From: Camellia lanceoleosa
Lineage: Eukaryota; Streptophyta; Magnoliopsida; Ericales; Theaceae
Length of the DNA: 64,000 bases
Direction of reading: 5' to 3'
Assembly: GCA_025200525.1 (NCBI GenBank)
Contig: CM045758.1
Location: 58,251,649-58,315,648 of the forward strand
Of this stretch, positions 31,440-42,339 are shown piece after piece; within the stretch, counting starts at the first letter, position 1, and every line of letters starts with the position of its first letter. Position numbers and translations under genes: made by a program. Under the pieces are notes generated by a model. The model was not told where the DNA came from. It saw nothing but the letters and a program-made list of their open reading frames with translations, and ran no database searches.

Positions 31440-33002
31440 TATCACTTCCCTTCAGGTAACTCTATGATAGAGAGGAAATGTTTTTGGTCTTGTATTTCCA
31501 TTTATTGACCTTTTGTCTTATCAATTCATAGATCATCACGTAACAACTTTGCGGCAATTGATGGTTTGTGAATCGAGTCTACTCCTCGCTTTATCAATTT
31601 CATAATAGGGAGAGGCAGAGAGGATAAACATCTCCTAAAAATACTCTGTTTTTGCTCTATTTCATTTCTGTGGCAGCAGGGCAGACCTCAAAACAGTGGC
31701 CAGCCAGCTACCCTTACATCTGGTCGACCACTTTCAAAGGCCGCCCGGCCACTCCATTTTGTGCAAGCAATGTCATTTTTGTGACAGAAACAGAGCGGAA
31801 ACTGAGGCAAAAATAGAAGAATTTTCTGATTGCAAAACAAACAGAATCTAGTAGCAAACAGAGCGGGTTTTGGGAGGATGTTCTAGGTTGCATGTGCTCG
31901 GGTCCTCACTTCTCGTGCGAGTCCTTTAAATTAGATTTAATTGTAATAAATTACTTAGATTCGTTCAAATTTGTAATAATTAGTTAATTAGTTTACTCTA
32001 TTAATTTAATTTTGTAATAATTAATCTAACTAGGACATTTATTCGGACCCTCTTATACGAGGGCAAACTTGTAATATTTTGTATGTCTTCCAATCCCCAT
32101 TTCTTTCTCCCTTTTATTTATATGCTTATTGTGGTGGCATCATATTTTCGATTTTCATATCATTACCATGCTTGAGATCCATTTTTGCACATGTTAGGTT
32201 TGGTTCATCATTCTAACGTTGTTGTCATTTTCTACTTACTTGAATATATGCGCTACCACATGCTTTGAGTTGATCCATATGACATGTTAGAAATCGAACC
32301 TATTAAAATATATTTTTGTATGCGTTGCATTAGACATACGCATAGTTAGGATCATGCATTTTATTTTTTTCTACTTTTGGCTTGCCTTGGTTGAGTTCTA
32401 GGTGAGTATTTTCGCTTTAGCATGTTGCATAAGTGTTTATGTTGTCATATCAAGCATACTACCATGAGGCTAAGTGCTTATGTGAAATATCTCTTTGAAT
32501 GCCGGTGGATGAAGGCTATTTCACTTAAGTTAAGATGACTTTGATAAATGTACATGTGAGCTTTCTTTTTCAAATAGCACATATTCAAAATTCTTTTCAA
32601 AACAAACATGAAGTCAAAGCATTCCAAAGTGGGTGACATAGTCTATACTTGTGTGCCTCACATAGTAAAGATAGTATAATAATCAGAACAAGAGCATATA
32701 CTCTACATAAAAATCACATCTTGATTAGTAAAGACCTATCTTTGATCGGATGAATCGGGTGCTCAATTCATGGCCTTCCCCACTCATACCTAAGTTCCTG
32801 AGTCAAGACACTTTGGTTATGACGGACAAGTGGCATTTGGCACAAATCACATGTTTCATAAAATTTCCAAAAATATTTAGATGACAACTCAAAAATCTGG
32901 CAATGCAGCCCATTTTTGGCATTTTTTTTTTTATTGTAAATGGATTTTTCAAAGATTTGCTAGATTTGGACTCATTTGTGCTTTAACTCAAATAGATTGG
33001 TG
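31440..33002 (+). mobile_element. TGTAGACACC-family LTR, 3' part, plus orientation, decayed
   Basis: Aligns in order with the last ~1.5 kb of the TR-GAG LTR. Examples are TCGTGCGAGTC near 31914, CGGACCCTCTTATACGAGGGC near 32043, TATGTCTTCCAATCCCCATT near 32083, ACCATGAGGCTAAGTGCTTATGTGA near 32460 and GATGACGGACAAGTGGC near 32817. It stops about 100 bp before the expected LTR end. The next sequence is the 5' part of the same kind of LTR in the opposite direction. Confidence 0.8.
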
Positions 33003-34064
33003 TCTATGGCCAAAACCACCAAACCTATGAGGACTTACAACAAGACAAGCATGATATTCAAAGCACAACTAAGTAAATAATTAAAACAACCCCTAAAAAT
33101 AATAAAAACAGTGGTGAAATCATTTTTGAAAGTTAGAAAAAGTAAGCAAGAATGGAAGGGAATAAAGCTAGTAAGTAAGCCTAAGGAAAGGTGGCTAACC
33201 CCTCCACTTTTTGGACCTTAAAATCACATGTTTTAGTGTCTAAAAACTCTGAAAATCAGTAGCTAAAAGTTGAGAAACAAGTGGGGAAAAACAAGGATAC
33301 AAGCTATGGAATAAGGTTCAAAAAAAGGTGGTTAACCCCTCCACCTTTGGTAGCTTTTTAATCACAAGTTTCAGCACTTGAAAACAGTCCAAAACAGTGT
33401 ATAAAAGAGAAGAAAGGAGTAGTGAAAATAAGAGAGAAGATAACAAAAGCTATATCTCTTAAAGAGAGGATGCTCTTTGGTTTATAAACCACCAAGTGAT
33501 CACCCTCAAGAGCTGAGATTTTGGCACAATAACCTCAGCAAGAAACCTCAAAATATTGGTTTAGGAAGTGTATGTATAGTGTATGTATATTGCAAGATAG
33601 AGAGGGAGGGTGTTTGACAAGTTTTTGACTCTTGGCAAATTTTTTTAACCTCAAACCATGAGGGGTGGTCAAGTATTTATAGAGAAAACATGTTCTCCAG
33701 TCAGAAATATCTGTATTGAACCAGCTGGTGCAGTGCATGTACATGGGGGGATAGTTGGCAGAAAAATATCTATTTGTCGCTAAACATGGCCAACTTGCCA
33801 TGAAGTGGACGACTAGCCAAGAGGAGGGTTGGCCGGCCAATAAGATGTGGCATGCCAATCATTTTTGGTTTTGTTGCTTTTTTGAGTGGTCAGCTAAAAA
33901 AATAGGGTTTGGTCCAAATGGGGTGCAAGGTTTGGGGTTTTGAAATTGAAAACCAACGCTTATTGCTGAAGAAATCGAACATTTGTACAACGTAGCATTT
34001 CATCATCGAGCATTCAACCTGAGGCGCTCAAGTCTTAAGGGCGATCAAAAATGGGGTGTCTACA
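33003..34064 (-). mobile_element. TGTAGACACC-family LTR, 5' part, minus orientation
   Basis: On the minus strand it starts TGTAGACACCCCATTTTTGA at 34064. A GGCC-rich cluster follows at about 33780-33860, then a TATA box (CTCTATAAATACTTG, about 33672-33686), then the post-TATA segment. The rest of the LTR does not follow in this orientation. Instead the 3' part of a similar LTR abuts it in the plus direction, so the pair looks like an LTR with its distal part inverted, or two unrelated fragments. Confidence 0.8.
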
Positions 34065-34218
34065 CCAGGTTGCACAAGGTCGAAGTCAATCTCAGGGTAG
34101 GTAGCCTCCGCCCTGTGCCCAAACTTCACCCAACCGATATCCCAATACTCGGTGAGCAAGTGTTTAAAATAGTTGAACTATTGGAAGTTTTCAATTATTT
34201 ATGCTTTGGTCTGCCCCT

Positions 34219-35087
34219 CTACCAGATTGGTAGCCACAGCACTTGATGGTCCAGCCCCCTTCCTCCCTTTCTAGCCAAGCTTGTTACTACATCTGCATCC
34301 ACTGCAATCGGGAATTCAGTAGGCTGCTTGAACTGCTCAATAGTTGCGGTGTAGAGGTTTGGGTTGGTAGCTCTCTTTGAGGCTAATATCTTGGCCAGAT
34401 CTATCATTTTGGCCCTCTCCTCTTCTAGAGCCTTCTTCTCTGAAGCAAGAGCCCTCGTTAACTCTGCAGTTCGTGCATCTACCTCCTCATTCTCCTTTAG
34501 AGACAGATTGTGCAGTTCTTCATTGTTGCCAAGGGCTTCTTCTAGCCGTTCCTTAGCAATGGTGCAGGCCTGCTGGACTTCACAAGTTCTCATTTGCTCA
34601 ATCGCCACTTCAAACTCCAGTAACACCACTCTTTGGCAAGCAGCTTCCAATTCAAGTGTAGACTGGCTCAGCTGAGCCTTGGTGTTCGCCAGTTCAACAA
34701 CAGCCTCAATTTTTTCCATTCTTGTTCGATCGGCTATATGGCTCTGCACCACTGCCATCACTTACATCTTTTTGGCATTTTGAACGTGCAAGAGGCCCTT
34801 GGCACAGGCACTTTGTGCCCCTTGCGCTAGCCCGAGATCTCCACTCTTGTCCCTTGCAACTCTAATTGCACTTTCTCTAACTGGGCATTGAGCGGCTCCA
34901 TCTTCATCTTGGCCCAAACTTCTTTGCTTAGCTGAGCGGCCACTAGGGTCAGAGACTCCATTTGGGCAAAACTGAATGCTCACATGAGTTCGACCTCCCC
35001 AAATCGAGAGATGTCCCTAATGGCTGCGTCATCAATGGCACCAAGCATGCATTTGGAAGTAGCTTTGGCATTGGAGAACATGTTGGA
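34219..35087 (-). pseudogene. C-terminal coiled-coil part of a putative gypsy-type transposon protein, decayed
   Basis: The minus strand has an open stretch 34761-34219 (180 codons) that is almost all heptad-like Glu/Lys/Leu/Ala sequence (for example ALASEKKALEEERAKMIDLA), preceded at 34983-34762 and upstream by further pieces in other frames. It belongs with the part at 38400-39892: the two are separated only by the solo LTR at 35093-38394, whose target duplication joins them. Long coiled coils are common at the C-terminus of plant proteins annotated as putative gypsy-type transposon. Stops and frame changes show it is dead. Confidence 0.5.
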
Positions 35088-35092
35088 GGGCC

Positions 35093-38000
35093 TATAGCTC
35101 AACTTTTTTTGCACCCCCTTTCGAAAGTTTGAAATAGACCCTACAATTCAGACTCCTGCGGTTCTGAATCTAATCTCACAAGTGCAATGTGAAATTGATA
35201 AACACCAAAGAGTCTAAATCCGACAAATCTTTTAGAAAATTGATTTTGAATCAAATTGCCAAAATTGGATTGCTTTGCCAGATACAGAGTCACCACCTAA
35301 ATATTTTATTTTTGAGAAATTTAGGAAACCCATGACTCGTGCCAAAAGCCACGTATCTGTCATCACCAAGATTTTCTTGGCTCGGGAATTAGGTATGAGA
35401 GGGGAAGGTCATGAATACATTTTAGCACCCCCACTCGCCCAACCAAAAATCGGCCTCTACTAATGATGATATGATTCTTATCTACGTTATATGCTCTTGT
35501 TCTGGTTTATTAGGCTAGCATTACTATGTAATGCGCACACACACAAGTATAGACTAAAATTGCAAGAATTGGAACGTTTCAATTTCATGTTTGTTTTGCA
35601 AAATTGTTTGATTTTGCCACTTAACAAAGTGGGCTTAAAGTTTTTGAATTTGCCACTTGACAAAGTGGGCTTAAACATACATTCATTGAATCATTCCAAT
35701 TCAAGCAACATGCATTCATCCGCAGGTACTTAAATAGTTTAACAAGTAAGCACTTAGCCTCATGGCAAGCATGCTAGACATGGCAATCACTCACTCTCAT
35801 GCAAGTATGCTAAAGCACTAAAAACTCACCTAGTACTCCAAGCTAAGATAAAAGAGAAAAGTTAGAAAAATATGCATGATTTCTAACTATGCAAGATGGC
35901 TAATGCAACGTATGCAAAAAAAAAAATGCAACTTCAATAGGCTCGGCTACTTAACATGTTATTTGCAACAATTTCATAGCATGCGTTTAAACATGTATTC
36001 AACGAGGTATTGAAATGACAATGCAGTTAGAATGATAAACCGGGCCTCGGTGCATGTAAGACAAATAAATGGATACAAACATGCGATATGCTAATTGAAA
36101 CGTGATGCTCCTAATCTAACCATCAAAACAGGATAAATAAAAGGGAGAAAGACGTGGGGTTGGAAGACATACACACATTATTACATCATTTTGCTCTCAT
36201 GAAGGAAAGTTTGAATGAATAAACTAAGCTAACTAGCTAACTAACTAAAGCTAATTATTACAAACCAAAATGAATAACTAGCTAAAATACTTAACTAATT
36301 ATTACAACAACAAATGAACTAATTAACTAACTAAATAAAGAATTACAACACAATTGCAATTAATAATTAAACTAAGCAATTAATCACTCCGCCTTGGGAA
36401 ATGAGAGATGTGCATGCACATGCTTAGATTCCACCCAAAAAGACCATTGTTTTTGGTCTCGAATGCCTCTATTTGCACAGTTGAACATTTCGAGAACAAC
36501 TTTGCTCGACCTTACCAACACTCTGCTGAGATTTGCATCAGTGGCCAGCCGGCCACTGGTGAAGATTGCCAGCCGTGAAAGTGGCCTATCGGTCATCAAA
36601 GGTGGTCTGCCGGGCACCTGCCAACCATGGAAAGTGGCATGTCAACCACTGATGCATAGGTTTATCTTGTTGCAATAGAAGACAAACAGAGCATATACAA
36701 GGTATTTCAAGGGTTTGTTTGCACAACCTATCCCTCATTTTCATGGAAAAATCAAAGAAGTAGCAAGCTTTGGTTCATAAACCATCAATGGATGCAATTT
36801 CATTGCATGATGGCTTGTGAAACCAAGTGTGTAAGTTCAATAAATGCAAAACATGACACAAGCCTGCTCACTTTCATGAATGATCAAGGGAAGAAGTTGA
36901 CCTTGGAGACTTGAATCATTTCATCACTAGCAAGTATGAAATGGTCCAAGCTCCATGTGTTCAATTAACGTCCGATTGAACACAACCAAACATTATCCCT
37001 CATTTAGTTACTCATTTTATTTTACCAACCATTCTTTAACCAATTAAGTCCATTGGTGAGTTAAGTCCTCTAAAATAGAAGAAAATATCAAACAAGGGGT
37101 AGTTTAAGGCAAGAGAGAGTTGTCATGCCATTGATAATGAACCCTCAAAAGAGGATTAAACCATTAAGCATGGACCACAATCTCAAGCTTAAACAATCCC
37201 AAGGTTGAAACAACCTCAAAACAAACAAAGAGTGAAGAAATAAAGGAGGTTGCAGAGATTATGCTTGCTGAAATTAGGTGATAAAAGCACTAAACAATGC
37301 AATCAACTCAAACAAGTGGTGTCTAATGACCCAAAACACCAAGCTTGTGAGGACACTTATACTAGAAGCATGCAAAACAAGACTCAAATGACTTAACCAA
37401 CCCAAAACAGAGTTAAAAGAGTCTAAATCAGAGGTTAAAACATGCTGGAATCAAGCAACAAATGGCTAGAAAAATAAGCTAACACATAGAGCTATTTAGG
37501 CTAGCAAACAAGACACAAGGAGGGGAGGCTAACCCTTCCAAATTTAGACTTCAAAACATGATTTTGGCCACTAAAATAGCTCTGAAAATCAGTGTTTAAA
37601 AGCTTGGAAAAGATAGTAAAAGGGTGGGAAACACAAGGGCAAAGGCCTCCAAAACAAGGTACAAATAAGGGCTATCAACCCCTCAACCTTTAATGGCTTT
37701 AAACCCAAGTTTCAGCCGAAAAAACACAAAGTTTTGACAGCCCAAAACAATGGAAAAACAGTAGGAATATAAACAAATAAAACAAAGCTACGAGCAAAGT
37801 CTTATACCTTTGAAGAGGAGAGCAACTCCAAGCAACAAAACCAAGCAAACAACACCCTCTAGAGCTTAAACCAAGCTCAATAATATCTCAGCTCAAAGAT
37901 GGTGAGATTTGGTTAAGGGTGTATAGGAAAAGGTTAAGGAATTGTAGTCAAAAATGTAGAGAATTTGTTGAGAGAGAAAAAATTTTGAGTTCAAAATTTT

Positions 38001-38394
38001 CTAACCTTGCTACAAGAGAGAGGGGGTCCCTATATATAGAAAACATGAAATTCCTCCTAAGGTGATCCAGCTCTACACGTGGGGATAGATGCATATATCT
38101 GTGCAAACAGCTGGCATAACTGGCATAAAATATCTGCAAAACACACTGGTGGCGGGCAAGTCACATCAGTGGCCGACAACCTCTAAAAGTGGCCGGCAGG
38201 CCACCAAAAGCTGCAGGCTTGAAGGACCAAGGATTGGTCCAAGAATGAGGCAACAAGGGTGCAGGGTTTGAAAGGCTCAAAGTTGTGGCGTTCCGCTGAG
38301 GACTTCGAGCACTGGACGAACATTTAGACTTATCATCAAGTGTGCATGCGAGGACGTTTAAGTTGTAAGGGTCGTAAAAAATGGGGTGTCTACA
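35093..38394 (-). mobile_element. Solo LTR of the TGTAGACACC family, 3302 bp, minus strand
   Basis: On the minus strand it starts TGTAGACACCCCATTTTTTA at 38394 and runs to about 35093, where the expected TGTAGA complement has decayed to TATAGC. The 5 bp target duplication GGGCC is present on both sides (35088-35092, 38395-38399). Landmarks match the larger LTRs: GGCC clusters (about 38150-38210 and 36540-36640), a TATA box (CTATATATAGG, about 38029-38039), and the conserved 3' segment with GATTTAGACTCTTTGGTG near 35200. It is nested in a decayed transposon gene. Confidence 0.88.
38029..38039 (-). promoter_or_regulatory. Probable TATA box of the minus-strand solo LTR
   Basis: TCTATATATAGGGA on the minus strand, about 360 bp from the LTR start and just downstream of the GGCCGG cluster, the same order as in the sister LTRs. 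Confidence 0.5.
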
Positions 38395-38399
38395 GGGCC

Positions 38400-39892
38400 T
38401 CACAGCTTCAGACAGTGGTGGACTAATCACGACACTTAGATAATGAGCGACTATGCTCACTGTTCTAAAGTTAGTGCTTGCCCTAAGTGTGCTTGATTTT
38501 GATCTTGGGTGCTCCTTATCCACCTATTGCTCTGCTACTTGCTCTGCCTCTCTTGTTTCCTTTAGTGGGGAGAGGTTAGTAGTTTGATCAACTTCTTTTC
38601 GATCTTAGCCCTCCCCCCCAAAAAAAAAAAAAAATTCCAACAACTTAGCGATCAGGGGGTCAACCTATTCTCCTTCAGTAACCATTCTAGTTTTTGGCAC
38701 CCCAACCTCTACCTTCTCTATCGGCTCGACCACCCATTTCTTAGCCTTTTTAGCCATTTTTCTCTCATTTCCTTCTCTTGGAGCAGCCCACTTCTTCATC
38801 AGCTGCTCTATCTCTGGTTTCAGGGGGTCAATAGGTGCCTTGAATGGCACTAAAGTCTTTGGGTCTGTCTCCGCCAAGGGCTTCAAACGAGGGTGAGCAG
38901 CCCAATGTATATATGGTTTTGGAGCAAGTTCCAACTCCTTCTTCCTTTAATTTTTTCGGCCATAGGAAAGGCTCTCCGGTCATCCGCCTCTTGCGCCTTC
39001 TTCTTGGCGTCGACCTCTAGAGTAGTGGGGTCTGCTCTTTCAGGTTTGGGGCCCTGGCTAGCAGCAAAAATAGTTAAAGGCTTCACCACATCATCACACT
39101 TTAGCCCCTCATTCTCCCTCTACTTATTTACTTGCGGAACCTCTCTCTCGTCGACAACAGTCAGCTTTGGCTCCACTGACATGGTGGGGAACTTCCAGAT
39201 CATTCGCACCCATCTTCCACCATTTATAGAGACGTAGAACCACTTGGTCCTTCACCTTTTGATGGACGAAGGAAGCCTAGCCACCAACCCTCTGCCAGAC
39301 ACCACTTGTAGAGCTACCCAGGTCTTATGTTGGCCTGACGCCTTGTAACATGAGAAAAATTCATCAACTGTCATTTGTTACGCTCCGGTCGCTTGCAGTC
39401 AGGAGATCACACTGGCAAATTTTTTTTTTTCCCAAGCATTCGACACTAACTGGCTTGGTGCCACTTCCAGCCAATTCATCATGTCTATGACCAGTTTGGG
39501 GGGGGGAGGGGGGAGGAGGGCGGCGGCGGCAACCTTAAACCCCTATAGAGTGCTTCTTCATATAGGGTAAACTCCATGAGCCTGGCATTAGAAGCCCTCC
39601 CATCTGCCGTCGAAAACCTCGACTCTACGATTTTAGGGATTTGATCCTTAGTTCAAATTTTCTCTAGATCCTTAGTCGTCAGTGCCAACTTGTTAGCCTT
39701 GGTCTGTTAGTGATCAGAGGCCACGTGGCTAATCGATTAGGCGGCAGAGATCATTGACGATAGAATAAGGTGAGGTGGTCTGTCCACGCTTCTTTCAACC
39801 ATCCTCACCACCCTACAATTCTCTACTAGGGAAACTCCGTCCTTGTCCCCAAGCACATCAGACGTCAAAGCGGGAGCTTTCTCTTGTGCCAT
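38400..39892 (-). pseudogene. Putative gypsy-type transposon protein (PF04195-like), N-terminal part, decayed
   Basis: A likely start is the Met at 39892 (MAQEKAPALTSDV). After a stop near 39737 the similarity continues in changing frames. Recognisable pieces are a Pro-rich loop, VAPSQLVSNAWEK-like sequence near 39450, SGQHKTWVALQVV-like sequence near 39320 and INGGRWVRMIWKFP-like sequence near 39200, in the order expected for plant 'putative gypsy type transposon' proteins. A Lys/Pro-rich acidic-basic stretch follows (38934-38665). It continues past the solo LTR into the coiled-coil part at 34219-35087. The family call rests on by-eye resemblance. Confidence 0.45.
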
Positions 39893-40349
39893 ATGTTTCA
39901 CGTTTCTGTATATTACTTTAGTTGTAAGAGCTAGGAAGTCAGAAATATAGAAGATGAGAGAGTGTGGAGCGATGAAAGAGGACAAGTTTGGGATGCTTTG
40001 GTTCTTTGCAATCAAATATGAAAATCGCACAAGTGAAAACGCTAGGGTTTTCCTGTATTCCAGGGGTCATGATTGAAATTTGCTAGTTTGAAATTTGCTT
40101 AGTGTAGAGGAAAATAAGGAAAAATACGGGGTAATACCCAGAACCCTTTGATTTCACTCACTTGAGAAACCTTTCACGTCCGCAACAATTCAAATCTTCA
40201 TCAGCTATCAAGATGCTTCCACGTGAACGGATAGGATTCACTCCCTTCAACCATTAGTCAGATCCACATCATGTGTATTCCTATTTCTTAAGGCCTCACC
40301 CCGTAGTAGCATTCAACTGCACCGCAGTACCACCACATTTTAGAGATTA

Positions 40350-40680
40350 ATCGACTAGCCATCGGTCAGTCAGATCTCTCAATCGGCTAACCTTTGGTTG
40401 GTCAAATCTCTCGATCTGCCAACCCTTGGTTGGTCAGGTCTATCGCCCGGCCAGCCCTTGTTCGGTCAGGCCTGCCAGTCAGCCAGACTAAGTCCATAAA
40501 GTCTCAGCTAGACTGAGCACGAAGATCTCAGCTAGATTGAGCACGACCATAAAGTCTCAACTAGACTGAGCACGAAGATTTCAGCCAGACTAAGCCCAGA
40601 AAGCCTCAGCCGGATTGAGCAGGAAAATCCCAACCAGACTAAGTCTAAAAAGCCTCATCTAGACTGGAATAGGTCAATCG
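40350..40680. repeat. Two short tandem arrays
   Basis: Array 1 (about 40350-40480) has ~38 bp units of the type GGTTGGTCAAATCTCTCGAT plus CTGCCAACCCTT. Array 2 (about 40486-40680) has ~22 bp units of the type CTCAGCTAGACTGAGCACGA with many substitutions. They lie upstream of the minus-strand transposon gene, where its LTR or leader would be. Confidence 0.75.
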
Positions 40681-40759
40681 ACCGATCAAGGTGCTCAACC
40701 GACCTACCTTGTAGCCAGCCGACCGTCCTTAACTACAAAACGAGTCAATTGATCGACAA

Positions 40760-42148
40760 AAGTGCTCAGCCTATATGTGGTCTGAGAAAATCACCTTTGC
40801 AAAAGTACGATAGCAAGAGGAATCAACAAGTTTAACTTGGATCATTTTACAGAATTTAATTTTTCCCAAAATTTTTATAAGCTAAGGCATTGATGCAACT
40901 GGAATTTATATTAATTAAATTTGTTTTGGTTAATGGCTAGACCAGTACATTTTTCATTTACAGTTACATTTTATAAGTTCCAATTCAATATTTGTTCCCC
41001 GACGTTCGTCACTTTTACATAAGCTCAAATGCTCAGTCTAGAATACTTCTTCAAAATATCATGGTTAATTATAATTCCTAGTCGCCCAGTTTCACCAATT
41101 CAACTCTTGTTTAGGCACAAGTTTAGCTTTTATGCAGTTCTGTTAATTGCACCCATGAAAATTTACTTTTACACACTACCATCAAAATTTACTTTTACGA
41201 TTCACTTAGAGTGTTAATTACGATTCACCTATTGTAATCTTGTTTATATCTAACTTTAAATTTTAAAAAAAAATGTAAATAGAATTTTAAAACAAAAATT
41301 CAGCCATACTTAACCCTACAACTAATTTAAAACTTGGAAGAAAAATCAAAATAAAATTTTAATAATAATTTATAAAAAGTTATTAACTTCAAGTATACAT
41401 GTCCTAATCCTATTAAAAAAAATATAAAACTAAAACTTAAAATTTTAAATATAAAGTTTAAAATAATAATTTACACTTCACTTCTTTTAAGTAAGTCCTA
41501 GGCTAAAAGCACTGCATATGCCCGGTCTAATATTGGATAATATTTTCAAACCTAAATATACCTTAATATTAATAAAATAAACATTAATTACATTAGTTAG
41601 AATGTTTTCATAATTAAAATTTTAAAATATTAATAAATATGCAAAAAAATTATATACATATTTCTTATTTTGATTATATATATATTTGTATAATAATTTA
41701 GTACAATAAATAAATAAATAGACAAGTAATTCACGGATTTACTATCAAGCAGTAGTTTTCCAATAACTAAATTTTGGACAATAATGGTACAAAAGTCAAC
41801 CCAAAATTGATTTTTAGGCTATGTTTAGTGTCTAATCTAGTTATAACACTCCTAAGCTAACACATGCTCATTGCAACCTACAAAACTATTATATAATTTT
41901 AACTAATCATTTACCAAATGTTTACTAATTGATAAATAAATTTTCTTAGCTAAATATGAGCATAGGATTATAACATGACTCACAGTGTATCTAACTCAAC
42001 TTGGTCTTGGATTTTTTTTTCAAACATAATTATATCTAAATATTAATTTAATAAATAATCAATAAAATTTTACCCAAGTTTAAATTTTTTAACAAACATG
42101 TATAGATATGTACATATTTGTTATTTTCATTATGAAAAAATATTAAGG
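40760..42148. other. AT-rich intergenic DNA
   Basis: No gene, element end or tandem structure recognised. Only short chance frames are present. Confidence 0.4.
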
Positions 42149-42339
42149 GAGCTTTTTTGATAAATCCATTTTCTAAGAGCTTTATTCCATTCAATCCATA
42201 TTCTTTTTGATTATTCCATTAGGTCCAATTTGAAATAAGAAGACCAAAATACCCTTTTCATCAATTTATGTTCCATTTAGTTCACATTATTTTCTTATAT
42301 TTCAATAAGTCCTATGGGTGACATAATTACCAAAATACC

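Noticed and set aside
33983..34246. 87-residue plus-strand frame across the LTR start at 34064
   Set aside because: It crosses the boundary between the minus-strand LTR and the decayed transposon gene, so it is a chance frame.
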